Of a stretch of 64,000 bases of DNA, positions 49,163 through 58,646 are shown one piece after another; positions within the stretch are counted from its first letter, which is position 1, and each line of letters starts with the position of its first letter. The translations under genes were made by a program, and so were the position numbers. The notes under the pieces are model-generated. The model ran no database searches. It saw only the letters and a list, made by a program, of their open reading frames with translations, and was not told the DNA's origin. The stretch covers positions 62,001-126,000 of the forward strand of contig NZ_MBEQ01000009.1 of the NCBI RefSeq assembly GCF_001954135.1, given 5' to 3'. This DNA comes from Mycobacterium sp. GA-1841. GTDB lineage: Bacteria; Actinomycetota; Actinomycetes; Mycobacteriales; Mycobacteriaceae.

Positions 49163-51153
49163 CCACACTGGAGATCCTTCGGCCGGGAATGTCCACCACG
49201 GTCCAGGACTGGCCGGGGCGCAGCGGGTACTGGCAGATCGGCGTACCGCCGTCGGGACCCATGGACGACGTGTCCTTCCGGCTGGCCAACATCGCCGTCG
49301 GCAACGCTGAGGGCGCACCCGGTCTGGAAGCCACCATGGGCGGACCGGCGCTGCGCTTCGACACCGACACCTGGGTGTGTGTCACCGGCGCACCCGCACC
49401 GGTCAGCATCGACGGCGCCCGGGTACCGCAGTGGGTACCGGTCCTGGTGCAGGCCGGTCAGGTGCTCGACATCGGTATGGTCGACGGTCCGGGCCTGCGA
49501 ATCTACCTCGCGATCGCCGGCGGCCTGCACACCGATGAATACCTGGGCAGCGCTTCGACATTCACCCTCGGTCGGTTCGGCGGCCACGAGGGCCGGGTAC
49601 TTGCGGTGGGGGACAAGCTGGAAACCGCGGATACACCGGTGGGTACGCGTCGGCGCATCCTGTCCGAGGAGCAACCGGCCATCGGATACCACTGGTACAT
49701 CGCAGTGACCGTGGGTCCGCACTCCGCACCGGAGTTCTTCACCCGCAACGACATCGACACGCTGCTCCACCACGACTACGAGGTGCACTTCAACTCCGAC
49801 CGCACCGGGGTCCGGTTGATCGGACCGAAGCCGGAATGGGCCCGCCCCGACGGCGGGGAAGCCGGACTGCACCCGTCGAACATCCACGACAACGCCTATT
49901 CGGTCGGTTCCCTTGACTTCACCGGCGATACCCCGATCCTGCTCGGCCCGGATGGACCCAGCCTCGGCGGTTTCGTCTGCCCGGTCACTGTCACCGCCGC
50001 CGACCGCTGGAAGCTGGGCCAGTTGGCTCCGGGGGCCAACATCCGGTTCGTCCCGGTGAAGACATCCGCGGCACCCGCGCCCGCCACGGTAGGCCCGGCG
50101 CGCCGAGCGTTCATCCCGGCGGTGTTCTCCGCCGGCGGCGACGAAGACGACGGAATCATCGCCGGCACAACCTCATCGGACGGCAGCACAGCTGTCACCT
50201 ACCGCCGGATCGGAGACGACAACGTCCTGGTCGAGTACGGCGAGATGCGGCTGGACCTGGCGTTGCGGGCCCGTGCCCATGCACTGCATCACGCCCTGGA
50301 ACAGCTCGGCCCCGACGGCCTCATCGACCTCACACCCGGGATCCGTTCCCTGCAGGTCAAGGTCGATCCGGCCCGTCTTCCGCAGTCGAGGTTGGTGCCG
50401 CTGCTGGCCGAGCTCGAGGCCTCGCTGCCTGCCGCACAGGAACTCGTGGTGCCCAGCCGGACCGTGCGGTTGCCGCTCAGCTGGGATGACCCGTCCACCC
50501 GGGAGGCGATCGAACGCTATATGCACGGCGTGCGCGCAGATGCGCCGTGGTGCCCGTGGAACATCGAGTTCATCCGGCGGATGAACGGTCTGGACTCGGT
50601 CGAGGATGTGCACCGAATCGTCTATGACGCCGAATATCTGGTACTCGGTCTCGGCGACGTGTATCTGGGCGCCCCGGTCGCCACTCCGCTCGATCCACGC
50701 CATCGTCTGGTGACCACCAAATACAACCCGGCGCGGACCTGGACCCCCGAGAACGCCGTCGGCATCGGCGGGGCCTACCTGTGCATCTATGGCATGGAGG
50801 GGCCTGGCGGTTACCAGTTCGTCGGCCGCACCACGCAGATCTGGAATCACCGGCATCCGCTGGCCGCTCAGGGCTTCGATCCCGAACACCCATGGCTGCT
50901 GCGCTTTTTCGACCGGATTCAGTGGTATCCGGTTTCTCCTGAGGAACTGCTCGACCTGCGCGCCGACATGGCGGCCGGACGAGGCCACGTCGACATCACC
51001 GACGGAACGTTCTCATTGGCCGAGCACGAGCAGTTTTTGGCCGCCAATGCCGACGACATCGCCGCAACCCGCGCGAAGATGGAGATCGCCCGAGCGGAGG
51101 AGCGTCAACGATGGGCGACCGCAGGAGAATTCGCACGAAAGGAGTCCGCGTGA
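49159..51153 (+). CDS. Urea carboxylase-like carboxyltransferase lacking biotin domains
   Basis: This 664-residue protein comprises a KipA/AHS2-type half (EILRPGMSTTVQDWPGRSGYW, GVPPSGPMDD) and a KipI/AHS1-type half (RIGDDNVLVEYGE, TPGIRSLQVKVD, RLPLSWDD). It also includes the YLVLGLGDVYLGAPVATPLDPRHR region. Full urea/guanidine carboxylases are near 1200 residues because an N-terminal biotin carboxylase and C-terminal biotin carrier are fused. Here both are missing and the protein ends after the helical segment that normally leads to the carrier. Such parts may be supplied by another gene, or the enzyme does a different reaction. It is coupled to its neighbours. Confidence 0.85.
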   Translation: MTTLEILRPGMSTTVQDWPGRSGYWQIGVPPSGPMDDVSFRLANIAVGNAEGAPGLEATMGGPALRFDTDTWVCVTGAPAPVSIDGARVPQWVPVLVQAGQVLDIGMVDGPGLRIYLAIAGGLHTDEYLGSASTFTLGRFGGHEGRVLAVGDKLETADTPVGTRRRILSEEQPAIGYHWYIAVTVGPHSAPEFFTRNDIDTLLHHDYEVHFNSDRTGVRLIGPKPEWARPDGGEAGLHPSNIHDNAYSVGSLDFTGDTPILLGPDGPSLGGFVCPVTVTAADRWKLGQLAPGANIRFVPVKTSAAPAPATVGPARRAFIPAVFSAGGDEDDGIIAGTTSSDGSTAVTYRRIGDDNVLVEYGEMRLDLALRARAHALHHALEQLGPDGLIDLTPGIRSLQVKVDPARLPQSRLVPLLAELEASLPAAQELVVPSRTVRLPLSWDDPSTREAIERYMHGVRADAPWCPWNIEFIRRMNGLDSVEDVHRIVYDAEYLVLGLGDVYLGAPVATPLDPRHRLVTTKYNPARTWTPENAVGIGGAYLCIYGMEGPGGYQFVGRTTQIWNHRHPLAAQGFDPEHPWLLRFFDRIQWYPVSPEELLDLRADMAAGRGHVDITDGTFSLAEHEQFLAANADDIAATRAKMEIARAEERQRWATAGEFARKESA

Positions 51154-52802
51154 CCCGAATTGCCGACATCTACCGCTCGATCGCCGAGAGCGGACGTCAC
51201 GAGGTGTTCATCCACCTGCGTCCGCAAACCGAGGTCGAGGCCGACTACCTCGCCGCGAGCGGTCCACTGGCCGGGTTGGTGCTCGCGGTGAAGGACAACG
51301 TTGACGTCGCCGGGATACCGACCACTGCAGGATGCCCAAACTTCAGCTATATTCCCGATGCCGACGCACCGGCGGTCGCCGCTCTCAAGGCTGCCGGTGT
51401 TGTCGTCATCGGTAAGACCAATCTGGACCAATTCGCCACGGGTTTGGTCGGAACGCGCAGCCCCTTTGGTGCGGTGCGCGATTCGCGTCGGCCGGAGTAC
51501 ATCTCGGGAGGGTCGAGTTCGGGATCTGCGGTGGCGGTGGCGCTCGGGTTCGCCGATATCGCGATCGGTACCGACACGGCCGGGTCGGGTCGTGTCCCGG
51601 CCGGGCTGCAAGGCATCGTCGGCATCAAGCCCACGGTGGGCGTCGTCTCCGTCGAGGGAGTGGTGCCGGCGTGCGCCAGCTACGACTGCGTGACGATCTT
51701 CGCCACCAACCTGGCCACCGCGCAATCCGCGATGGCTGCGATGAGCGCCGGTGCGCCACAGCGGCAGTGGCCGGCCGATGTTCCCTTCGCTGCTTCGGTG
51801 ACTCCGCGCGTCGCGATACCGGATGCCCTGCCGGGTCTGGATGCCGACTGGCAGGCCGCCTTCGCAGCCGCGGTCGGCCGGGCACATGAGGCCGGTTTCG
51901 AAACCCTGTCGATCCCGGTGGACGACTTCTTTGCCGCCGCTGCACTGCTTTACAACGGTGCATTGGTCGCCGAAAGGTGGGATGCGGTCGGAGAGTTCGT
52001 CGCCGCGGCCGACCCTGACGCGAGGCTGGACCCGACTGTGGCCTCGATCATCACCGCTGCGGGGGAGTATTCAGCCGTCGACATTCTGCGTGACCGGCGG
52101 GGTGTCGAGCAGCTGCGGAGTCGGGCGCTGGCCCTCCTCGACGAATGCCACGGTCTCATGGTCCCGACCGCTCCCGAGCACCCGCGCATCGACGAGGTCA
52201 TGGCCGATCCGGTGACGGTGAACTCCCGGATGGGCCGATACACCAACTTCTGCAATCTCTTTGACATGTGCGCCATTGCCATCCCTGCGGGTGCCGTGTC
52301 CGACGGTGCGCAGTTCGGAATCACCTTGCTGGCGCCGGCATTCCACGACGGTGTGATCGCCGATCTGGCGGCACGGTTCCTCGACGTTCCGTCAACCGAG
52401 ACCTGGCCCGAGTCCGGCGGTGCGCCACTGACCGAGCTCGCCGTGTTCGGTGCACATTTGCGCGGGCAGCCGCTGGAGCATCAACTCACCGGTCGGGGTG
52501 CCCGTTGGGCGGGCCCGATCACCACCGCACCGCATTACCGCCTGTACGCGCTCGACACGGTTCCGCCCAAGCCGGGCCTGACACGGGTCGAGGACGGGGG
52601 AGCGTCGATCGTGGGCGAACGGTGGCTGTTGTCCCCGGCTGCACTCGGCGAGTTCCTGGCTGAGTTGCCCGCACCGATGCTGCTCGGGAAGGTAGAGCTC
52701 GACGACGGCCGCTGGATCACCGGCTTCGGTTGTGACCACACCGCTCCCACACAGGGCCGCGACATCACCCAGTACCGGGGTTGGTTGGCTGCGATGGCCT
52801 GA
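51150..52802 (+). CDS. atzF: Allophanate hydrolase (amidase signature family)
   Basis: This 550-residue protein has the amidase-signature triad region VLAVKDNVDVAGIPTT (Lys), GGSSSGSAVAVA and DTAGSGRVPAGLQGIVGIKPT (nucleophilic Ser). A C-terminal allophanate-hydrolase domain follows (LTELAVFGAHLRGQPLEHQLTGRGA). It splits allophanate into ammonia and CO2. GTG 51150 follows AAAGGAG and overlaps the carboxyltransferase stop. Confidence 0.9.
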   Translation: MTRIADIYRSIAESGRHEVFIHLRPQTEVEADYLAASGPLAGLVLAVKDNVDVAGIPTTAGCPNFSYIPDADAPAVAALKAAGVVVIGKTNLDQFATGLVGTRSPFGAVRDSRRPEYISGGSSSGSAVAVALGFADIAIGTDTAGSGRVPAGLQGIVGIKPTVGVVSVEGVVPACASYDCVTIFATNLATAQSAMAAMSAGAPQRQWPADVPFAASVTPRVAIPDALPGLDADWQAAFAAAVGRAHEAGFETLSIPVDDFFAAAALLYNGALVAERWDAVGEFVAAADPDARLDPTVASIITAAGEYSAVDILRDRRGVEQLRSRALALLDECHGLMVPTAPEHPRIDEVMADPVTVNSRMGRYTNFCNLFDMCAIAIPAGAVSDGAQFGITLLAPAFHDGVIADLAARFLDVPSTETWPESGGAPLTELAVFGAHLRGQPLEHQLTGRGARWAGPITTAPHYRLYALDTVPPKPGLTRVEDGGASIVGERWLLSPAALGEFLAELPAPMLLGKVELDDGRWITGFGCDHTAPTQGRDITQYRGWLAAMA

Positions 52803-52926
52803 GGGCCTGTGGATGAATTCCGCGTTGAGGATAACTCGTCGATGGGCTGGGCCGGTTGTCGGTGAGTAGCGAGACCGTCGTCGCAATCATCTCGGCGAAC
52901 AAGGAATGCGACATCAGACGTCGGCC

Positions 52927-52954
52927 TATATACTTACAGCGCTTGATGTATATA
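52927..52954. promoter_or_regulatory. Dyad TATATAC/GTATATA upstream of vapB
   Basis: Two perfect 7-bp arms are separated by 14 bp in an AT-rich patch just before the vapB ribosome-binding site (GGAGG). The site is both a likely promoter element and an autoregulatory VapB operator. Confidence 0.5.
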
Positions 52955-52967
52955 TCGGAGGTTGTCC

Positions 52968-53174
52968 ATGACGAAGCGCCTGATCGACATCGATGACGAG
53001 TTGCTGGCCGCTGCCCAGCGTGAACTCGACACCACCGGCATCGCGGACACGGTCCGATCAGCATTGCGGCTCGCCTCGACGCGATCGGCCCGCGTGCGGC
53101 AGGCAGAGTGGCTCTCCTCGGGCGGTTTGGCGGCGCTGGCAGGGAAACATGACAGGGACGAGGTATGGCGCTGA
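52968..53174 (+). CDS. vapB: VapB-type antitoxin
   Basis: This 68-residue protein (MTKRLIDIDDELLAAAQRELDTTGIADTVRSALRLA...) has the ribbon-helix-helix form of VapB antitoxins and a C-terminal tail that would bind VapC. ATG 52968 is preferred to a codon six bases earlier because of the GGAGG. It overlaps vapC by 10 bases. Confidence 0.87.
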   Translation: MTKRLIDIDDELLAAAQRELDTTGIADTVRSALRLASTRSARVRQAEWLSSGGLAALAGKHDRDEVWR

Positions 53175-53587
53175 CTGCTCGCTTCCTCATCGACACGAGT
53201 GCCGCCGCCCGAATGGCGCACGTCGAGATCGCGGATCGGTTGCGTCCACTCATCGAGGCTGGGTTAGTGGCCACCTGTGCAGTCCTGGAGGCCGAAGCGC
53301 TCTACAGTGCTCGGTCGGCTACCGAGTATGCCCAATTACGCGCGGATCGTCGCGCCGCCTACGAGTATTTGCCGACTGACGACGAGCACTGGCAGTCGGC
53401 TTTTGATGCACAGTTTCGCTTGGCGCAAGCCGGCCGGCATCGTGCGGTGGGCATTTCCGACCTGTTGACGTCAGTGATCGCAAATCGTCACCGATTGACG
53501 GTGGTGCACTACGACGCGGACTTTGAGATCGCGGCCTCGATACTGGATTTCGAGCAGATTTGGGTGGCTGCCCCGGGAAGGTATTGA
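53165..53587 (+). CDS. vapC: VapC-type PIN-domain ribonuclease toxin
   Basis: This 140-residue PIN domain has FLIDTSAAAR (D10), LEAEAL (E42/E44), ISDLLTSVIA (D99) and HYDADFEIAA (D117/D119). This is the acidic set that binds Mg2+ in VapC endoribonucleases. Overlap with vapB ensures coupled translation. Both genes look intact. Confidence 0.9.
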   Translation: MALTARFLIDTSAAARMAHVEIADRLRPLIEAGLVATCAVLEAEALYSARSATEYAQLRADRRAAYEYLPTDDEHWQSAFDAQFRLAQAGRHRAVGISDLLTSVIANRHRLTVVHYDADFEIAASILDFEQIWVAAPGRY

Positions 53588-53607
53588 GCGACAGGCTGAT
53601 TGGTGGT

Positions 53608-54186
53608 TCACCCGCCGGGCACGATCAGCGAGACCATCGTTTCGAGCTGTCGGGCCATCTGCCGGTAGCTCATGGCACCTGACTGTGCCTGCAGCAGAGC
53701 GCCCCAGAACACCGCCTCCAGGGTGGCGAGGACCTCTGGCCACGCGCCGCCGCCCAAGGCCGTGGCGATTCGACGATTGACCTCTGCGGCGATCCGCGAG
53801 CGGACGTCTTCGACCACGTCGTCGTCGGTACTCACCAGTGCCTGGGTGACGGCCCGGGCCAGCCGAGGTTCGTCGGCCATCACGACCGTGAGGGCGGTGA
53901 GTTGCTCGGTCACCCGGCTGGTGGGGCTGGCGGTGGGATCGATGTCCAGCGGTAGCTGGATCACCCGGTCCAGGTACAACTCGGCGAAAACCACCTCAAG
54001 GGATGGGAAATGTGCGTAGAGCGCTGCAGGTGCCATCTTTGCGCGCGCGGCCAATGCCGGCACCGAGATGACGTTGTCTGCGTCGAGTAGTTGCGTCGCC
54101 GCACCGAAGACGCGGCGTTGCGTGCGGATCCGCTGAGCCTGCGCGTCGTGGAGGCGAGTGACTGTAGCCACCGCAGGACTGGACAT
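53608..54186 (-). CDS. TetR family transcriptional regulator
   Basis: This 192-residue regulator has a TetR helix-turn-helix (ISVPALAARAKMAPAALYAHFPSLEVVF). Its ATG sits inside the palindrome TGGACA-TG-TGTCCA. A second copy of the core lies in front of the divergent fprB gene, so it probably represses itself and fprB. The ligand is unknown. Confidence 0.85.
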   Translation of the reverse strand: MSSPAVATVTRLHDAQAQRIRTQRRVFGAATQLLDADNVISVPALAARAKMAPAALYAHFPSLEVVFAELYLDRVIQLPLDIDPTASPTSRVTEQLTALTVVMADEPRLARAVTQALVSTDDDVVEDVRSRIAAEVNRRIATALGGGAWPEVLATLEAVFWGALLQAQSGAMSYRQMARQLETMVSLIVPGG

Positions 54187-54193
54187 GTGTCCA
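54180..54193. promoter_or_regulatory. Palindrome TGGACATGTGTCCA at TetR start
   Basis: This perfect 6-2-6 dyad covers the TetR start codon. The same core (GGACA-N2-TGTCC) recurs at 54323-54334, which makes it a strong operator candidate for this regulator. Confidence 0.55.
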
Positions 54194-54322
54194 AGATACA
54201 AGTCAGGGTCATGACTGGCAACAGATCGGCGAAAAGTGCTGGCTGAATGAAAATTCAGGACTGAGTGGGGTTGGCCTTCGCATCCGGAATACGGTCCCGC
54301 AATGTGCTCGGCTCGAGAAATC

Positions 54323-54334
54323 GGACAGGTGTCC
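54323..54334. promoter_or_regulatory. Palindrome GGACAGGTGTCC before fprB
   Basis: A perfect 5-2-5 dyad, 35 bp upstream of the fprB ATG. It shares the half-sites with the palindrome at the TetR start 130 bp away. It would place the repressor on the fprB promoter. Confidence 0.55.
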
Positions 54335-54369
54335 AGTAGGATCGGCTCAGATCTGGAAGGGGAGGTCCG

Positions 54370-55968
54370 ATGGCTTACGTGATCACGCAGAACTGCTGCA
54401 AGGACGCCAGCTGTGTTCCGGTGTGTCCGGTGGACTGCATTCGTCCCGCCGAGGGCGGCCTGGATTCCGCGTCCGCCGAAATGCTCTACATCGATCCGGA
54501 ATCGTGCATCGACTGCGGCGCGTGCTTCGAGGAATGCCCAGTCGGTGCAATCCATTACGAAGAGGACCTTCCTGGTGACCTACAGCGGTTCAAGGACCTC
54601 AACGCCGCCTATTTCGAGCGCCATCCGCTCACGCCGGTGACCGTGCCGTCACCGGCGTCCCGGTCGCGGGTCGAGGCGGGCTCGTTACGGGTGGCGATCG
54701 TCGGCTCCGGGCCGGCCGCCTGCTACGCCGCCGCCGAGCTGATCGCCGTCGACGGTGTGGAGATCAATCTGTTCGAGCGGCTGCCCACGCCGTTCGGTCT
54801 GATCCGTGCCGGCGTCGCACCCGACCATCAACACACCAAGTCGGTGGTCGACATCTTCGAGCGGGCATTCACCAACCCGCGGTTCGCCAGCCATTTCAAC
54901 GTCGAGGTGGGGCGTACCGTCAACCACGACGAGCTGCTGGCCCATCATCACGCGGTGATCTACGCGGTGGGGGCTTCCAGCAGCAGGCAGTTGGGCATTC
55001 CCGGCGAGGAGCTGTCCGGTCATCACGCCGCGGCGGAGTTCGTCGGTTGGTACAACGGGCACCCGGACCACGCCGGGCACCAGTTCGACCTGTCCGGTGA
55101 GCGGGCGGTCATCGTCGGCAACGGCAACGTCGCCCTCGACGTAGCCCGGGTGCTGTTGATGGACCGGACCACGTTGACCAACACCGATATCGCCCAGCAC
55201 ACACTGGAGGCCTTGACGGAGAGCGCAATCCGAGAGGTCGTTGTCCTGGCCCGCCGCGATATCAGCCACGCCGCGTTCTCGGCGGGGGAGTTCCTGGCCT
55301 TGGGCCACCTCGACGGTGTCGACGTGATCATCGATCCGGCGGACCTGCCCGATGGCGACGAGCATGACGACGTCGAGACGTCGTTCAAACTTGCCATCGC
55401 ACGGGAGTATGCCGAAAAGTCGCCGACGCCCGGGAACCGGCGGGTGGTCTTCCGGTTCGGCGTCGCTCCGACGGCCATCCTGGGTGCCGATCGCGCCGAA
55501 GGGCTGGAGGTCACCAGCGCACGCGGTACCGAAATGATCGAGACGTCATTGATCCTGCGGTCGATCGGCTACCGCGGCCTGCCGGTGCCCGGACTGCCCT
55601 ACGACGAAGTTTCCGGGATCGTGCCCAACGAGTCGGGGCGGGTCATCGACGGTGCACCGGTGCCCGGTACCTACGTGACCGGGTGGATCAAGCGTGGACC
55701 GCGCGGGGTGATCGGCACCAACCGGCTGTGCGCCGAAGAGACTGTGGCCCAGCTGTGGGCGGATTTCGATGCGGGCCTGCTGACGCGTGACATTGAGGGC
55801 CGCGAGTCGCTCGACGCGCTGTTGGCCGGCCGGGGAGCCGAACCCGTCGGTTGGCCCGGGTGGCGCGCGATCGATGCCGCCGAACGGGACCGTGGTGTGC
55901 AGGCGGCACGCCCGCGGGTGAAGTTCGTCTCGGTCGAAGAGATGCTCAGCGCGGGCCTGCGCGGCTGA
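54370..55968 (+). CDS. fprB: Ferredoxin-ferredoxin reductase fusion
   Basis: This 532-residue fusion has a dicluster ferredoxin N-terminus (Cys at 9, 15, 19 and C46xxC49xxC52xxxC56). An adrenodoxin-reductase-like FAD domain starts at RVAIVGSGPAACYAA. An NADPH site follows (AVIVGNGNVALDVARVLL) and a late GPRGVIGTNR segment. FprB of mycobacteria has this architecture and feeds electrons to ferredoxins and P450s. A purine-rich ribosome-binding site (GGAAGGGGAGG) precedes ATG 54370. Confidence 0.92.
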   Translation: MAYVITQNCCKDASCVPVCPVDCIRPAEGGLDSASAEMLYIDPESCIDCGACFEECPVGAIHYEEDLPGDLQRFKDLNAAYFERHPLTPVTVPSPASRSRVEAGSLRVAIVGSGPAACYAAAELIAVDGVEINLFERLPTPFGLIRAGVAPDHQHTKSVVDIFERAFTNPRFASHFNVEVGRTVNHDELLAHHHAVIYAVGASSSRQLGIPGEELSGHHAAAEFVGWYNGHPDHAGHQFDLSGERAVIVGNGNVALDVARVLLMDRTTLTNTDIAQHTLEALTESAIREVVVLARRDISHAAFSAGEFLALGHLDGVDVIIDPADLPDGDEHDDVETSFKLAIAREYAEKSPTPGNRRVVFRFGVAPTAILGADRAEGLEVTSARGTEMIETSLILRSIGYRGLPVPGLPYDEVSGIVPNESGRVIDGAPVPGTYVTGWIKRGPRGVIGTNRLCAEETVAQLWADFDAGLLTRDIEGRESLDALLAGRGAEPVGWPGWRAIDAAERDRGVQAARPRVKFVSVEEMLSAGLRG

Positions 55969-56043
55969 CCTCCGCTTCGGCCTCCCGTTCGGGCCGAGAT
56001 CGGCGTCGCGTGGGCCTGCACGCCCCAAACATGCGCCAGAACA

Positions 56044-56101
56044 CCGAGATTGAAGCCTGGGACAGGGCCGGCGCCGATTGTGTCCCTGGCTTCAATCTCG
56101 G
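56044..56101. terminator. Long hairpin between convergent fprB and fadE
   Basis: Two 21-bp arms (56044-56064 and 56081-56101) pair with one mismatch around a 16-nt loop, starting CCGAGATTGAAGCC. Placed between convergent genes, it can terminate both. It lacks a strong U-tract. Confidence 0.65.
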
Positions 56102-56111
56102 CGAACTCCCC

Positions 56112-57254
56112 CTACGCCCGGGTGAGCTCCGCGTAGCGGCCGACGTGATAGTCGGTGGAGCCGAACTCGTACTGAACCGCGGTGAGCCGCTTGAAGTAGT
56201 GACCGATCGCCAGTTCCTCGGTCATCCCCATCCCGCCGTGCAACTGCACGGCGTTCTGTCCGACAAAGCGGGCGGCCCGCCCGATGGTGGCCTTGGCCGC
56301 CGAAACCGCCTTGGCCCGCTGCGCCGGTTCGGCGTCGAGGTTCAGCACCGCGAGGAAGACTGCTGCGGCGGCCTGTTCGACCTCCATGTGCATGTCGACC
56401 ATTCGGTGCTGCAGCGCCTGGAAGCTGCCGATCGGCATGCCGAATTGCTGGCGTTGCTTGCAGTACTCGACGGTGTCCGCCAGCACCTTGCGCATGCCGC
56501 CGACGGCCTCGGCGCACACCGCCGCCGCACCTTCATCACGGGCCAGGTCCAGTGACGGCCAAGCCTGCCCCTCGGTGCCCAGCAAGGCTTCGGCGGGCAG
56601 TCGTACGTCGGTGAACGTCAGGTCCGACGCCCGGCGGTCGTCCACCGTGCGGTACGGGTGCGCGGTGAATCCCGCTGTCAGCGCGGCGATGTCGACCAGG
56701 AACAACGAGATGCCGTCGGTGTCGGCGCGTTCCCCCGAGGTACGCGCGGTCACCAGCAGGTGGCTGGCCAGAGGAGCGTTGACGGCCATCAGCTTGGTGC
56801 CGTTGAGCACCCATTCGTCACCGTCGCGGCGGGCGGTGCTGGATACGTCGCGCCAGTTGTCCCCGGAAGTGGGCTCGGTGGCCGCGAGTGTCACGACCGC
56901 CGTACCGGCGACGACGTCCTCCAGCAGGGCGGCAGCGGATGCATCACCGGATCGGTGCAGCAGGCCACCGGCCACCACCACGGTGTCCACGAACGGCTCG
57001 ATCACCAGGGCATGGCCCAACGCCTCGGCGATGACCATGGTCTCGACGGGGCCGCCGCCGATGCCGCCGGCGTCCTCGGGCAGGGTGGCGCCCAGGATGC
57101 CCAGTTCGTCGGCGAAACCGCGCCAGATCTCCGGCTGCCAGCCGGGGCCGGTCTTGGCCGCGGCGCGGCTGGTCGCCAGGTCGTAGCGGCTGGCCAGGAA
57201 CTTGGCCAGCCCGTCGCGCAGCAGTTCCTGTTCGTTGGTCAGGTTGAAGTCCAT
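56112..57254 (-). CDS. Acyl-CoA dehydrogenase (smaller subunit of pair)
   Basis: This 380-residue acyl-CoA dehydrogenase-fold protein (MDFNLTNEQELLRDGLAKFL, ATEPTSGDNW, LHGGMGMTEELAIGHYFKRL) is coupled to the next by a one-base overlap. Mycobacteria often use two unlike FadE chains as a heterotetramer for steroid or acyl side-chain oxidation. The pair arrangement here fits that. It is convergent with fprB. Confidence 0.85.
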   Translation of the reverse strand: MDFNLTNEQELLRDGLAKFLASRYDLATSRAAAKTGPGWQPEIWRGFADELGILGATLPEDAGGIGGGPVETMVIAEALGHALVIEPFVDTVVVAGGLLHRSGDASAAALLEDVVAGTAVVTLAATEPTSGDNWRDVSSTARRDGDEWVLNGTKLMAVNAPLASHLLVTARTSGERADTDGISLFLVDIAALTAGFTAHPYRTVDDRRASDLTFTDVRLPAEALLGTEGQAWPSLDLARDEGAAAVCAEAVGGMRKVLADTVEYCKQRQQFGMPIGSFQALQHRMVDMHMEVEQAAAAVFLAVLNLDAEPAQRAKAVSAAKATIGRAARFVGQNAVQLHGGMGMTEELAIGHYFKRLTAVQYEFGSTDYHVGRYAELTRA

Positions 57255-58486
57255 CAGAGCCCCAGTTCTGCCTTGGCGAGGATGTTTCGCTGAATTTCGT
57301 TGCTACCGGCGTAGATCGAGCCGGCGCGGTCATTGAAGTAACGCAGGGGAGCGACCGCTTGCCAGGGCTCACCGCTGTGATAACCGTCGGCCGGTGGTTC
57401 ATACTCGGCCACCGGGCCGCCGGGGAACGTGGCGTGCGGCTGGTAGGCGCGGGCCAGCGGGCCGGCGGCCTCCATGGACAGCTCGGTCAGTGTCTGGCTC
57501 AATTCGGTGCTCAGCACCTTGAGCATCGAGGACGCCGTTCCGGGATGACCGCCGTCGGCGACCGCCGCCAGGACCTGATACTCCAGGATCTCCAGCACGT
57601 CGGTACGGATGCGGGCGTCGGCCAGCCGGCGGCTGAACCCCGGATCGTCGAGGAGCCGGCCACCGGACGGGCCGGGCATTTCGGCGGCAACCGTGGCGAT
57701 TTCGTCACCGAGCACCTGTAAGGCCGGCGCGTTGGCGCCACCACCTCGTTCGAACTCGAGCAGATATTTGGCCACGGTCCAGCCGTCGTCGATCGCGCCG
57801 ATCACGTTCGACTTGGGCACCCGGACCTCGTCGAAGAAGACCTGGTTCTGCACTTCTTCACCGGACGTCATCACCAGCGGACGGATCTCGATGCCCGGTG
57901 AGGTCATGTCGATCAGCACGAACGTGATGCCCTGCTGCTTCTTGGCGCCCCGGGTGGTACGCACCAGGGCGAACATCCAGTTCGCTTCCTGAGCGTGGGT
58001 GGTCCAGATCTTGCTGCCGGTGCACACCAGATCATCGCCATCGGACACTGCGGACATCGACAGCGCCGCCAGGTCGGAGCCCGCCTCGGGTTCGGAGTAG
58101 CCCTGGCAGAAGAACACCTCGCCGGTCAGGATGCCCGGAAGAAAGTAGTCCTTCTGCGCCTTCGTGCCGAACTTGATGATGGCGTGGGCCACCATGCGGA
58201 TGCCCATGGGCGACAGCGACGGGGCGCCGGCCAGTGTCGATTCGCGGCTGAAGATGTAGTGCTGGGTCAGGCTCCAGTTGCAGCCGCCGTGTTCGACGGG
58301 CCAGGCCGGGGCTGCCCAGCCCCGCTCGTGGAGGATCTTCTGCCAGGCCATGCTTGCGTCGTGATCGGCATACACGCTGGTCATCAGCTGACCGGCGCGC
58401 CGGATCTCGGGCGTCAAATTCTTGGCGAGAAAGTCGCGAACTTCGTCACGGAATTCCTGGTCGGTGGTCGACCACTTCAAGTCCAT
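57254..58486 (-). CDS. Acyl-CoA dehydrogenase (larger subunit of pair)
   Basis: This 410-residue acyl-CoA dehydrogenase has YSEPEAGSDLAAL (flavin loop), GSKIWTTHAQEANWMFALVRT and a C-terminal YAGSNEIQRNILAKAELGL. The last stretch (GS-x-E-I-Q-R-N-I) is typical of active FadE chains. It is the first gene of the pair. The substrate is not predictable from this alone. Confidence 0.87.
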   Translation of the reverse strand: MDLKWSTTDQEFRDEVRDFLAKNLTPEIRRAGQLMTSVYADHDASMAWQKILHERGWAAPAWPVEHGGCNWSLTQHYIFSRESTLAGAPSLSPMGIRMVAHAIIKFGTKAQKDYFLPGILTGEVFFCQGYSEPEAGSDLAALSMSAVSDGDDLVCTGSKIWTTHAQEANWMFALVRTTRGAKKQQGITFVLIDMTSPGIEIRPLVMTSGEEVQNQVFFDEVRVPKSNVIGAIDDGWTVAKYLLEFERGGGANAPALQVLGDEIATVAAEMPGPSGGRLLDDPGFSRRLADARIRTDVLEILEYQVLAAVADGGHPGTASSMLKVLSTELSQTLTELSMEAAGPLARAYQPHATFPGGPVAEYEPPADGYHSGEPWQAVAPLRYFNDRAGSIYAGSNEIQRNILAKAELGL

Positions 58487-58646
58487 GCCTGCCCCTGTCT
58501 ACTGGTGTCGCTCCACAGAGTAAACCTAGTTAGTCAAGTGGCGTAGACCACCCTGGATCCCGGCGTGCAGGGCGCGGGGGCGACACCAACCTGTGTGGTT
58601 GCTGCGACAGTGGTAGCCGGCGTCGGGCACAGGCAATAATCGACCC

